A DNA stretch of 64,000 nucleotides. Origin: GWE2-42-39 sp963668595 (lineage in GTDB: Bacteria; Bacteroidota; Bacteroidia; Bacteroidales; Prolixibacteraceae). Each line of letters starts with the position of its first letter. Positions within the stretch are counted from its first letter, which is position 1. This document shows positions 44,652 to 53,452 of this stretch, one piece after another. The notes under the pieces are model-generated. The model was not told the origin of the DNA. It ran no database searches and was given only the letters and a program-made list of their open reading frames with translations. Both the position numbers and the translations under genes were made by a program. The DNA is taken from the NCBI GenBank assembly GCA_963668595.1, contig OY764876.1:2976001-3040000 (forward strand), written 5' to 3'.

Positions 44652-44659
44652 TACTTTTG
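44652..44659 (+). promoter_or_regulatory. -7 element of the ferredoxin-hcp operon
   Basis: TACTTTTG, 22 nt before the ferredoxin ATG at 44682. There is no TTTG at -33; the operator above occupies that side, as expected for an activator-dependent promoter. Confidence 0.6.
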
Positions 44660-44681
44660 TTTCAGAAAAATACAAAAAAGG

Positions 44682-45566
44682 ATGATACGAGAGATTGTAA
44701 AAATAGACGAAGAAAAGTGCAACGGTTGCGGACTTTGCGTTCCGAACTGTCACGAAGGAGCCCTGCAAATTATTGACGGCAAAGCCCGACTAATTAGCGA
44801 ACTGATGTGCGACGGACTGGGAGCATGCCTGGGACATTGCCCTGAAGGTGCTATTGAAATCGAAAAACGCGAGGCCGACGAATACGACGAAGTAGTAGTC
44901 ATTCAGCAAATGATACCCAAAGGGGAAAATACACTGATCGCTCACCTGAAGCACTTGAAAGAGCATGACGAACATGCGCTTCTGCGACAAGCAGTGGAAT
45001 ATCTTCGCGCCAACGAAGCCGAAATCGGGCTCAATATTTCAGAAATTACCCGCGAGGTACACAACCATTCTGCACATCAACACTATGAATCCGGTGGTTG
45101 CGGCGGCGGTTGTCCGGGATCAGCACCGGTAAGTTTTGCTCCGCAAGGATTTCGTATGGCTCCCGAAGCCACCGGAACAATTCGTTCCGAGTTGCAGCAA
45201 TGGCCAGTACAAATGCATCTGATCAATCCGGCAGCCGGTTATTTTCACGGGCAAGACATGGTGCTTGCAGCCGACTGTGCCGCATTCAGTCACGGCGATT
45301 TTCACCGCACTTTCCTGCGTGACAAAAAGCTGATTATTGCCTGTCCAAAACTTGATTCAGGAAAAGACATTTATGTAGAAAAAATACGTCGCCTGATTGA
45401 CGAATCGAAAATAAATACCCTCACGGTAATTATGATGGAAGTACCGTGTTGTGGAGGATTAAGCCAACTGGTGCGTGTCGCCCAATCGCAGGCTTCCCGC
45501 AAGGTTCCCGTAAAAGAAGTAATTATCAGCATTCAGGGTGAAATTCTTTCGGAAGACTGGATTTAA
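44682..45566 (+). CDS. 4Fe-4S ferredoxin-domain protein, Hcp partner
   Basis: 294 residues from MIREIVKIDEEKC; upstream in-frame codons include the operator and promoter. The N-terminal 65 residues hold two cluster motifs, CNGCGLCVPNC and CDGLGACLGHC. A linker of charged helices, a Cys/Gly-rich patch GGCGGGCPG (about residue 145) and a C-terminal domain with ACPKLD and EVPCCGGL follow. Proteins of this type are common beside hcp in anaerobes and are thought to feed electrons to it. Co-transcribed with hcp (58 bp gap). Confidence 0.85.
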   Translation: MIREIVKIDEEKCNGCGLCVPNCHEGALQIIDGKARLISELMCDGLGACLGHCPEGAIEIEKREADEYDEVVVIQQMIPKGENTLIAHLKHLKEHDEHALLRQAVEYLRANEAEIGLNISEITREVHNHSAHQHYESGGCGGGCPGSAPVSFAPQGFRMAPEATGTIRSELQQWPVQMHLINPAAGYFHGQDMVLAADCAAFSHGDFHRTFLRDKKLIIACPKLDSGKDIYVEKIRRLIDESKINTLTVIMMEVPCCGGLSQLVRVAQSQASRKVPVKEVIISIQGEILSEDWI

Positions 45567-45624
45567 ACAACTCTCCTCTATCAGTTATCTAATGTCTAAA
45601 ATCTAATATCTAAAAATCTTCAAT

Positions 45625-47280
45625 ATGAACATGTTTTGTTTTCAATGTCAGGAAGCAGCCAAAGGAACGGGCTGTACCATTCAGGGAGTTTGTGGAAAAA
45701 CCAGCGATGTGGCTAATTTGCAAGACACACTCCTTTTTGTTCTGAAAGGTATTTCAATTTTGAATACCCAGTTAAAAGAAGCTGGCTGCGCTGATGAACG
45801 CACCAATAAAGTGGTTTTCGACGGTTTGTTCAGCACCATCACCAATGCCAATTTCGATGCAGTAGCATTTTCAATCCGCATAAAAAAAGCATTGAAATTT
45901 CGCGATGAACTGAAAAGCAAAGTGTTGGAAGCCGGACTACAAGTAAGCAATCACGAATCGGTAATCTGGACCGCTTCGACCACCGAAGAATTTGAGGTCA
46001 AAGCAGCCGAAGTTGGCATCCTGAGCGAAACAAACGAAGATGTTCGTTCGCTGAAAGAGCTTATTATTTACGGACTGAAGGGTTTGGCCGCCTACGCCGA
46101 ACATGCTTATAATCTGGGTCATCAGAAACAGGAAATTTTCGATTTTCTGCAAAGTGCGCTCGCCGCTACTACCCGCGAAATGAGCGTAGGCGAACTGGTT
46201 GCGCTGACTCTTGAAACCGGCAAATTCGGTGTAGATGTGATGGCTTTACTTGATGCCGCTAACACCTCGGCCTATGGCAACCCCGAAGTAACCAAAGTAA
46301 ATATTGGCGTGCGTAACAATCCGGGCATACTGATTTCGGGACACGACCTGAAAGACCTGGAAGACCTGCTGGAACAAACCCGCGGAACTGGCGTGGATGT
46401 TTATACGCACAGCGAAATGTTGCCGGCCAACTATTATCCGGCTTTCAAAAGATACAATAACCTGGCAGGAAACTACGGCAATGCATGGTGGAAACAAAAA
46501 GAAGAATTTGAATCGTTCAACGGACCGATTCTGTTCACCACCAACTGTATTGTTCCGCCGCTCGAAAAAGCTTCGTACAAAGACCGCATTTATACCACAG
46601 GTGCCAGCGGATTGCCCGGAGCCCTGCACATTGCCGACCGAAAACCCGGCGAACGCAAAGATTTTTCGGTAATTATCGAACACGCAAAACGATGTGCTTC
46701 GCCTACCGAAATTGAAACTGGTGAAATTATTGGCGGATTTGCTCACAATCAGGTATTCGAACTGGCCGGACCAATTGTTGATGCAGTAAAAACTGGTGCA
46801 ATTAAGAAGTTCTTTGTGATGGCTGGTTGCGACGGACGAATGAAAAGTCGCGATTACTACACCCAGTTTGCCGAGCAACTACCGAAAGACACCGTAATTC
46901 TGACCGCTGGTTGTGCCAAATACCGCTACAACAAATTGTCTCTGGGCGACATCAACGGTATTCCGCGCGTAATTGATGCCGGGCAGTGCAACGACTCGTA
47001 TTCACTGGCTGTAGTGGCTTTGAAACTGAAAGAAATTTTTGAACTCGAAGATATAAATCAGTTACCAATTGCCTACAACATTGCCTGGTACGAACAAAAA
47101 GCAGTAATTGTATTGCTTGCCCTGCTTTATCTGGGCGTAAAAAATATTCATTTAGGCCCGACATTGCCTGCATTCCTCTCGCCAAACGTAGTTAATGTAC
47201 TGGTTGAGAACTTCGGAATTGGCGGTATTCAGGATGTGGAAAGCGATTTAAAAATGTTTTTACAAGCTGAAGTTGCATAA
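45625..47280 (+). CDS. hcp: Hydroxylamine reductase / hybrid-cluster protein
   Basis: 551 residues. The N-terminal cluster CFQCQEAAKGTGCTIQGVCG has the CX2C...C...C spacing of the anaerobic 4Fe-4S form, and the later ligands of the hybrid Fe-S-O cluster are in FTTNCIVPP, MAGCDGR, TAGCAKYRYN and DAGQCNDSYS. Hcp reduces hydroxylamine and nitric oxide and protects anaerobes from nitrosative stress; it can also drive S-nitrosylation. Placed behind its ferredoxin and an HcpR-like regulator. Confidence 0.97.
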   Translation: MNMFCFQCQEAAKGTGCTIQGVCGKTSDVANLQDTLLFVLKGISILNTQLKEAGCADERTNKVVFDGLFSTITNANFDAVAFSIRIKKALKFRDELKSKVLEAGLQVSNHESVIWTASTTEEFEVKAAEVGILSETNEDVRSLKELIIYGLKGLAAYAEHAYNLGHQKQEIFDFLQSALAATTREMSVGELVALTLETGKFGVDVMALLDAANTSAYGNPEVTKVNIGVRNNPGILISGHDLKDLEDLLEQTRGTGVDVYTHSEMLPANYYPAFKRYNNLAGNYGNAWWKQKEEFESFNGPILFTTNCIVPPLEKASYKDRIYTTGASGLPGALHIADRKPGERKDFSVIIEHAKRCASPTEIETGEIIGGFAHNQVFELAGPIVDAVKTGAIKKFFVMAGCDGRMKSRDYYTQFAEQLPKDTVILTAGCAKYRYNKLSLGDINGIPRVIDAGQCNDSYSLAVVALKLKEIFELEDINQLPIAYNIAWYEQKAVIVLLALLYLGVKNIHLGPTLPAFLSPNVVNVLVENFGIGGIQDVESDLKMFLQAEVA

Positions 47281-47352
47281 TATTACAACAACACACAGTG
47301 CCATTCCCGTGGCGATTGATTGAGGGGTGACAATAGGGAAACGGGAGAATGA

Positions 47353-47378
47353 ACCGGGGCAAATGCTCCGGTTTTTTT
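47353..47378 (+). terminator. hcp operon terminator
   Basis: ACCGGGGC-AAAT-GCTCCGGT (47353-47372), eight pairs with one G.T, followed by seven T. Confidence 0.9.
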
Positions 47379-47677
47379 ATGGCAAAACAACATCATAAAG
47401 CTCTTACTTCACTAACTTAAAATAGAAAATTGCTTCACCTCTTTCTTTCTTGAAAAGAACAAAACGAATTTATAATTGTAATTTAACAAACACACAATAC
47501 ATTAATCCACAATATATTACAAACAACAAAAACAATAAAAATTCAAAACAAGGACAACCAAAGCAACCTATGCTGATAGAAAACAGTCATCTTTAAAACT
47601 GAACAGAGTAACTTTACTCGCTCAAATCAGAAAAAATGTTTGTATTTAAGTGCCAGGCTGCAAGGAGCTACAACTCC
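47379..47677. other. AT-rich intergenic region before the FISUMP gene
   Basis: About 300 bp with no coding frame I can support. Many A-rich runs and short direct repeats of the AACAA type. A TAACTTTA box at 47609-47616, 62 nt before the chosen ATG, is a weak -7 candidate. Confidence 0.5.
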
Positions 47678-49807
47678 ATGGAGCTTGTAAAAAATATTTT
47701 GCTATTTGTGTGCCTCTGCTTTTTTTTTACTAGTAGTTACTCGCAAGATTATTATCGTGTTGTAAACGGAATACCTCACTTGCCCGTATTTTCTTCTACC
47801 TCGTTGGTCACGTCTCCTGTCCCCGGAATGTTTATTTACAGTAATGAAGATTCGAACCCCAAATTCTTTAATGGAACCAGATGGGTCGATTTATGCAATG
47901 CGCGATCAATAAATCAGGAATCTACCGACTATTTCAAGATTGAAAATGGAATCCCCATCCTTCCGATCAAATCAATATCGAGTGGTTCCTTCCCCTCAGG
48001 GATTATTTACTTTTCAACAACTCAGAATGCCATGATGATTACCGGTCAAACCAATACTCATCGGAAAATCAAAGATATGAAAACAGGCACTTTCCCCAAC
48101 AACAATAGTTTCTCGTCATACGGGGGTAGCTACAAAGCAGCCCGTTTCCCTGTATTGAGTAGCGATCCTTCTTTTACCGGACTTTCGGTAGGCGCAATAT
48201 ACATTAGCTCAACAAAAAAGGAACTACGCTGTTTCGACGGAACCGCATGGAAACCTGTTAGCTGCGGATTCGAGTGCGGAGGCGATTTGACAATAAACCA
48301 TATAGCAGGGGAACTTGCCCCTGAAACAAAAACGGTAACCTACGGAACAACCGTTAGTACTTTATCGGGAACAACAAAATGCTGGATCACTCAAAACCTG
48401 GGAGCCAGCCAACCAGCAAGTTCAGCAACCGATGCCAGCGATGCCGCCGCCGGATGGTATTGGCAATTCGACCGACTGCAAGGCTTCCTGCCATCAGGAA
48501 CCAATGATGTTACCCCAACAACTGCATGGCAAACCAGTATAGCTGAATCGAACAACTGGTTGCCCGAAAATGATCCATGCACTGCAAATCTGGGCGAAGG
48601 CTGGCGAATTCCATTTCTAACAGAATGGAATGCAATAGAAACTAACGTAAACATGAGGTCTTGTCAGGATTATTACAATTCCGAATTAAAACTTCATGCT
48701 GCGGGATTTATTACAGAAAATAAATATAAAGCATCCCGTGGAGCTTGGGGTGTTTTTTGGACTAACACATCTAAAACATATATAAAAGATGGAAATCTAT
48801 TCTATTTTGCTTGTAGCGGAGGTAGTCTTAGTTATACAAAAACATGGGCTTACTCGCTCCGCTGTATCAAAGATCTTAGCAGTACAGTAAAAACACTTTC
48901 GGCAAGTAGTATCTCCAGCAATTCCGCTTCTTGTTCTTTTTCCATTGAGGTAGATGCGTCTGTTAATGCGAATAAACTTAGCGGAAGAGGAATTTGCTAC
49001 AGCGTAAGTCCAAATCCAACTTACGAGCGGGTAAAGTCAAGCGTTATGCTAACTAATGTTTTAAACGGAACTTTCACTGCCAACCTCACAAACCTAAATC
49101 CGGGCACAACCTATTACGCGCGAGCTTATCTTCATTTTGCATCCGGAGAAATAATTTATGGGAATGAAATAAATTTCAAAACCAAAGGAACTGCATTTGC
49201 GTGTGGCTCAAGCTTTACAGTAACACATACAGCAGGAAGTACTATTCCCGTAACAAAAACGGTTACTTACAAAACTGTTTACACCAATCTTTCAGGAGAA
49301 TACAAATGCTGGCTTGGTCAAAATCTGGGAGCCGACCGTCAGGCCACCTCTCAAAATGAATCAACCGAAGCTCCTGCCGGCTGGTACTGGGCTCATGGAG
49401 GAAGTCGCGGTATTCAATATACAACAACTCCAACCCCATCGCTTTCTCGCGCTGTTTCCGGAAGTTATCTCAAAATATGGGAACCGATCAAAGATCCGTG
49501 TTTTTTGGTGCTTGGCGATGGATGGAGATTACCAACAAACTCAGAATGGATAAATGTAGTAGCAAATGGAGCTTGGACAGGAATATTCAGTCCGTGGTCC
49601 TCTGTGTTAAAAATTCACCATGCCGGTTATATATCACACTCCAGTTCCGTACTTACAGGAAGAGGTAGCATTAGTGCACTGTGGTCTTCAGATAAGATCA
49701 ACACCTCGTACAGTCCTGCATTTTATAATGAAAAATACAAAGTATCAAAAAGTTCATACGAAATGGATCAATCCAATGCTCTGCCTGTTCGTTGTATAAA
49801 GGATTAG
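47678..49807 (+). CDS. Secreted protein with two FISUMP domains
   Basis: 709 residues from MELVKNILLFVCLCFFFTSS, which starts the signal peptide; an ATG at 47636 would add 14 residues before it. Two related short repeats carrying GIPHLPVF/GIPILPIK and FNGTRW/FDGTAW lie N-terminal, then FISUMP module 1 (about 200-410: TKTVTYGTTVSTLSG, TKCWITQNLGA, GEGWRIPFLTEWNAIE, SLRCIKD), an Fn3/Ig-like domain (about 415-505), and FISUMP module 2 (about 510-709, same landmarks: YKCWLGQNLGA, GDGWRLPTNSEW, VRCIKD). The function of FISUMP is unknown; these are abundant surface proteins in Fibrobacter and Bacteroidota. No T9SS C-terminal signal seen. Confidence 0.85.
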   Translation: MELVKNILLFVCLCFFFTSSYSQDYYRVVNGIPHLPVFSSTSLVTSPVPGMFIYSNEDSNPKFFNGTRWVDLCNARSINQESTDYFKIENGIPILPIKSISSGSFPSGIIYFSTTQNAMMITGQTNTHRKIKDMKTGTFPNNNSFSSYGGSYKAARFPVLSSDPSFTGLSVGAIYISSTKKELRCFDGTAWKPVSCGFECGGDLTINHIAGELAPETKTVTYGTTVSTLSGTTKCWITQNLGASQPASSATDASDAAAGWYWQFDRLQGFLPSGTNDVTPTTAWQTSIAESNNWLPENDPCTANLGEGWRIPFLTEWNAIETNVNMRSCQDYYNSELKLHAAGFITENKYKASRGAWGVFWTNTSKTYIKDGNLFYFACSGGSLSYTKTWAYSLRCIKDLSSTVKTLSASSISSNSASCSFSIEVDASVNANKLSGRGICYSVSPNPTYERVKSSVMLTNVLNGTFTANLTNLNPGTTYYARAYLHFASGEIIYGNEINFKTKGTAFACGSSFTVTHTAGSTIPVTKTVTYKTVYTNLSGEYKCWLGQNLGADRQATSQNESTEAPAGWYWAHGGSRGIQYTTTPTPSLSRAVSGSYLKIWEPIKDPCFLVLGDGWRLPTNSEWINVVANGAWTGIFSPWSSVLKIHHAGYISHSSSVLTGRGSISALWSSDKINTSYSPAFYNEKYKVSKSSYEMDQSNALPVRCIKD

Positions 49808-49852
49808 TAAAGTAAAACTTACCAATCCTTCAGTTTAGCTATAGGAATGCTT

Positions 49853-49898
49853 AAAAAAACTTTGGCAGGCACAAATCTTTCGACCGCACTTGCCAAAG
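49853..49898 (-). terminator. amtB-glnB operon terminator
   Basis: CTTTGGCA (49860-49867) pairs with TGCCAAAG (49891-49898) over a 23-nt loop; on the minus strand seven T follow. It lies 43 bp after the glnB stop. Confidence 0.8.
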
Positions 49899-49941
49899 CC
49901 AACAAAAAAGAAACGAAATTATAGATGATAGAAATTTCCGT

Positions 49942-50292
49942 TTAAATAGCGCTTCCTCCCCGTTCTCCGGTTCGTATGCGAATACATTCTTCCAATGGAA
50001 CGATAAATATTTTTCCGTCGCCCACCTCACCATCACCGTGACTTGCCGAACGAGCTGCCTTGATAATGGCATCCACCGTAGTGTCAACAAATTCATCGTT
50101 CACGGCAATATCGACACGTATTTTTGGAATCAAGGCCGGAATAACTTTCTTCCCACGATATACTTCCTCTTTTACCTGCACCCCATGTCCCGAAACTCTG
50201 CTCACGGTAATTCTGGTTATTCCGGCTGAGATTAGACTTTCCCGAACCTGATCGAGTTGATATGCCCGTATAATTGCTGTTACTAACTTCAT
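49942..50292 (-). CDS. P-II nitrogen regulatory protein
   Basis: 116 residues with the GlnB/GlnK fold: MKLVTAIIRAYQLDQVRESL, the T-loop with Y in KEEVYRGKK, and the C-terminal nucleotide segment GDGEVGDGKIFIVPLEECIRIRTGERG. The T-loop base reads GHGVQVKEEVYRG, one residue shorter than the common GFGRQKGH form. As the partner of AmtB it would block ammonium entry when nitrogen is plentiful. It is downstream of amtB (55 bp), the reverse of the usual glnK-amtB order. Confidence 0.93.
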   Translation of the reverse strand: MKLVTAIIRAYQLDQVRESLISAGITRITVSRVSGHGVQVKEEVYRGKKVIPALIPKIRVDIAVNDEFVDTTVDAIIKAARSASHGDGEVGDGKIFIVPLEECIRIRTGERGGSAI

Positions 50293-50347
50293 TTTGTATA
50301 AATTTTCAAAGTTGTTTCATCTAATCTTTCATCTGTACGAATTGAAA

Positions 50348-51670
50348 CTAGTTTGGATTCAACATTCCATACCCGCGTTCTCCGTGATAGGTGTGATCCA
50401 ATCCCTGCATCTCATCTTCTCCTGAAGATCTCAATCCTACAAATTTCTCGATTATATAGAGCAAAACCAAAGTCATAATTACTGAATAGGCAATCGCAAC
50501 ACCTACTGCTGCAAACTGAACACCTAGTTGCTGCCAGATACTCCAGCTACCCCCGGCAGCTTCTGCTGCATTGGCCATCCAACTATCGCGGATAAAAAAT
50601 GTGAGTACCAAAGCGCCAACAATTCCGCCAACACCGTGAATACCGAAAGCATCCAACGAATCGTCGTAGCCCAGCTTGTCTTTTGCAATAAGCATCAGGT
50701 AACAAACAACTGTTGCGATTGCACCCAAAGCTATTGCTCCGGAAGGTTGAACAACCCCGGCAGCAGGCGTAATCGCAACCAATCCTGCCAAAATTCCTGA
50801 AGCAAACCCGAGCGCAGTCATTTTTCCCTGATGAAATCCTTCAATAAGCATCCAGGTTATTGCCCCAGTTGCGGCTGCCACCTGTGTAGCTGTCAGTGCC
50901 TGAGCTGTACTCAATCCACTCGAAATACTACTTCCTGCATTGAATCCAAACCAGCCCACCCAAAGCAGGCCAGCCCCCATCATGGTCATCACCAAATTAT
51001 TGGGTTTCATCTGTCGGTGAGGATAGCCTCTACGCGCTCCTAAAAAGATTGCAGCAACCAAGCCACTCACTCCCGCCGAAATGTGTACAACGGTTCCTCC
51101 GGCAAAGTCGATTGCTCCGGCAGCTCCCATATTAAACAGGAAACCATCTTCGGCCCAAACCCAATGGCAAAGCGGGTTATAAACCAGAAGACCCCACGCG
51201 GCAATAAATACCAAATACCCTCTAAATTTCACCCGCTCGGCAAACGCACCGGCAATCAATGCGGGAGTGATAATTGCAAATTTCCCCTGAAACATGGAGA
51301 ACACATATTCGGGAATCCCTGATTTCAATACCGATTCATCAATTCCTTTTAATAACACATAATCCGAATTCCAGCCAAACCAACCGCCCAGAACATTTCC
51401 TCCAAAGCACATGCTGTAACTAACTACGACCCACAACACGCTCATTATACCCATTGCAGCAAAACTGTGCATCATTGTTCCCAAAACGTTTTTAGAACGA
51501 ACAAGTCCTCCATAAAACATTGCCAATCCAGGAACCATTAATAATACCAAGGCGGTAGAGGTAATCATCCATGCTGTTGCTCCCGAGTCAATTGCCTGAT
51601 CGGTGTTGGCCAAAGCTGCCACCCCCGAACCAAACACCAACACAAAAAGTAAGAATAGCCTTTTCATCAT
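50348..51670 (-). CDS. amtB: Ammonium transporter
   Basis: 440 residues: a signal-like first segment (MMKRLFLLFVLVFGSGVAAL) and eleven membrane helices. Signatures include VLLMVPGLAMFYGGLVRSKN, DFAGGTVVHISAGVSGLVAA with the pore histidine, and FGIHGVGGIVGAL with its twin. It conducts ammonium at low nitrogen and is followed by its P-II regulator. Confidence 0.96.
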   Translation of the reverse strand: MMKRLFLLFVLVFGSGVAALANTDQAIDSGATAWMITSTALVLLMVPGLAMFYGGLVRSKNVLGTMMHSFAAMGIMSVLWVVVSYSMCFGGNVLGGWFGWNSDYVLLKGIDESVLKSGIPEYVFSMFQGKFAIITPALIAGAFAERVKFRGYLVFIAAWGLLVYNPLCHWVWAEDGFLFNMGAAGAIDFAGGTVVHISAGVSGLVAAIFLGARRGYPHRQMKPNNLVMTMMGAGLLWVGWFGFNAGSSISSGLSTAQALTATQVAAATGAITWMLIEGFHQGKMTALGFASGILAGLVAITPAAGVVQPSGAIALGAIATVVCYLMLIAKDKLGYDDSLDAFGIHGVGGIVGALVLTFFIRDSWMANAAEAAGGSWSIWQQLGVQFAAVGVAIAYSVIMTLVLLYIIEKFVGLRSSGEDEMQGLDHTYHGERGYGMLNPN

Positions 51671-51732
51671 ATCTGTCTTTATTTCTCAAGAGTCGCTCAT
51701 TCGCAAAAACGAACAAACAAACTTCTTTTGTG

Positions 51733-51765
51733 CAAAAATTAGAGTATTTAGTTTTTATTTTCAAT
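51733..51765 (-). promoter_or_regulatory. Possible amtB promoter
   Basis: Minus strand: ATTG (51765 to 51762), 20-nt gap, TAATTTTTG (51741 to 51733). The -7 box has one extra base compared with TAnnTTTG. The predicted leader is about 55 nt. Confidence 0.4.
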
Positions 51766-52204
51766 GCAAATATATCACTTTGTTATATTATTCGATATTT
51801 TTCAAACTTAATTACAAGAAAAATATAATTTATTAACATTAATCACAAAATATCAATAAAAAAAACAAAGCACATACACTTACACAGGGTATAAAAGCAA
51901 ATAATACAAATATTAAACAAATACCCCTATATAAAAACAACACACATAAAATTAAATACAAAAAAAACAATAATTCCATGACACAATCCGAACATTACCT
52001 ATGAAATCATCATTTTCATATAAGGAAGAGCAGAAAAGATACGATTTGAGATAATTAGCCTTAGAAAAACGAGAATGATTCCTCTATTTCTGAGCAAACA
52101 CTACTTGGGTGCTGAAAAATTGATGCAACTGCTAACGACCGGGGACAAAAGCGAAAACCACAACTGGCTTATATCCTATCCACCGTAACACAAACTTCAT
52201 TCAA
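51766..52204. other. Long AT-rich gene-free region upstream of amtB
   Basis: About 440 bp without a supported gene. The first ~220 bp are almost pure A/T with poly-A tracts; the remainder has mixed composition and a few short frames (for example one of 22 codons on the minus strand near 52140-52210) with no recognisable product. It may hold upstream nitrogen-control sites or a small RNA, but I cannot show either. Confidence 0.4.
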
Positions 52205-52245
52205 TAAAAAAGGCTTGTCAGAAATATAATAATCTCCAACAAGCC
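52205..52245 (-). terminator. Terminator of the blaI-M56-TPR operon
   Basis: GGCTTGT (52212-52218) and ACAAGCC (52239-52245) form a 7-bp stem with a 20-nt AT-rich loop; on the minus strand it is followed by six to seven T. It begins 20 bp after the TPR gene stop. Confidence 0.75.
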
Positions 52246-52265
52246 CTTCTTATATGGTACTCTAA

Positions 52266-53447
52266 TCAATTTATATCTTTTAATTGCTCAAGCACCTCGG
52301 CGTATTTTTCATTCATCCCAAACCGGTAATACAAATTTTTCAACGATTCCAGACACAGTGCCTGCTTCCCATCCAATTGGTGAGCTTTCTCAAGATAAGG
52401 CAAAGCTTTTCGGAACTCGACATCCGCTTTTGCCTTTTCTTCCTCGTATTTTTCAGTCTCACTGGCAGGCAGGGCAATCGCCATATCCAGCTGTTTCACT
52501 CCCTGATTAAAATGAACTACTCCCAAATTGAATACTGCATCAAAATAATCAGGCTTTAATTCCATTGCCTTCTGATAACTCAAAATTGCTGCGTCAACAT
52601 CCTGCATTCGCTCGGCCAAAGTTCCACGAAAAGAATACAACAAAGCATCCGCAGGCTTTTCATTAATTGCCAAATCGATAAACTTCATTGCCTCGGGAAG
52701 TTTATTCATTGCAGAATAAATGTCTGTTATGCGAAGTAGAAAATCGGAATTCCCCGGATATTCTTTTACTCCTTTCATCATCATATCAAGTGCGGCAATT
52801 GTATCCGACTTCTCAAGATAGCTCAAAGCAAGCATTTCATAAGTTTTCTCCCCTTCGTAATTATATTCCAATGCTTTGGTATAATATCTGATTGCTTCGT
52901 CAAATACTCCTGCTTTGTACGCCGACAAGCCTGCATTTGCAATAGTTGCCGTATCTACCAGACTGGTCGATTGTTTATACACCGGCAAATCTTCAATATC
53001 GAGCACTAACGAAAATGATTCAAAAGCTTTTTTGTATTTCTGATTATTAAAAGATACTGCGGCCTGCTCCGAAACCTCATTAATAAGCATCTGCAATCGA
53101 ATAATTAGCTGTTTTGAAAAACGTCCTTTCTCATCCAGTTCCATTGCTTTCTGATACGACTGATAAGCATCAAAAAGCGGATTATCACTCAACGACCTGT
53201 TTTTATCGTCTTTCGATTGGTAAACAGCCTGGTAAATTTCGCCGCGAGCCATCCATGTTCCGGGCCAAACAAGCGATTTCGCCGCTTTTTCATTATTCGG
53301 ATCAATTGCCTCATTGATAGTCATCACCGCCTTCTCCAGATTACCGGCATCCTTCTGGCTAATGGCAAGATTCACTTTTCCTTTTTGAGCCAACACCGTT
53401 GTTGCCACAAAAAGAAACAATACTATAATTACTGTATTTCTCATCAT
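52266..53447 (-). CDS. Exported TPR protein
   Basis: 393 residues with a signal peptide (MMRNTVIIVLFLFVATTVLA, Q; the second Met is an equal start). At least seven TPR-like helix pairs follow, for example LSAYKAGVFDEAIRYYTKAL and YSFRGTLAERMQDVDAAILS. No enzyme motif. It starts 5 bp after the stop of the M56-TonB gene and is the third gene of the blaI operon, so it probably acts in the periplasm in the same envelope-stress response. Confidence 0.85.
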   Translation of the reverse strand: MMRNTVIIVLFLFVATTVLAQKGKVNLAISQKDAGNLEKAVMTINEAIDPNNEKAAKSLVWPGTWMARGEIYQAVYQSKDDKNRSLSDNPLFDAYQSYQKAMELDEKGRFSKQLIIRLQMLINEVSEQAAVSFNNQKYKKAFESFSLVLDIEDLPVYKQSTSLVDTATIANAGLSAYKAGVFDEAIRYYTKALEYNYEGEKTYEMLALSYLEKSDTIAALDMMMKGVKEYPGNSDFLLRITDIYSAMNKLPEAMKFIDLAINEKPADALLYSFRGTLAERMQDVDAAILSYQKAMELKPDYFDAVFNLGVVHFNQGVKQLDMAIALPASETEKYEEEKAKADVEFRKALPYLEKAHQLDGKQALCLESLKNLYYRFGMNEKYAEVLEQLKDIN

Positions 53448-53452
53448 GAATG

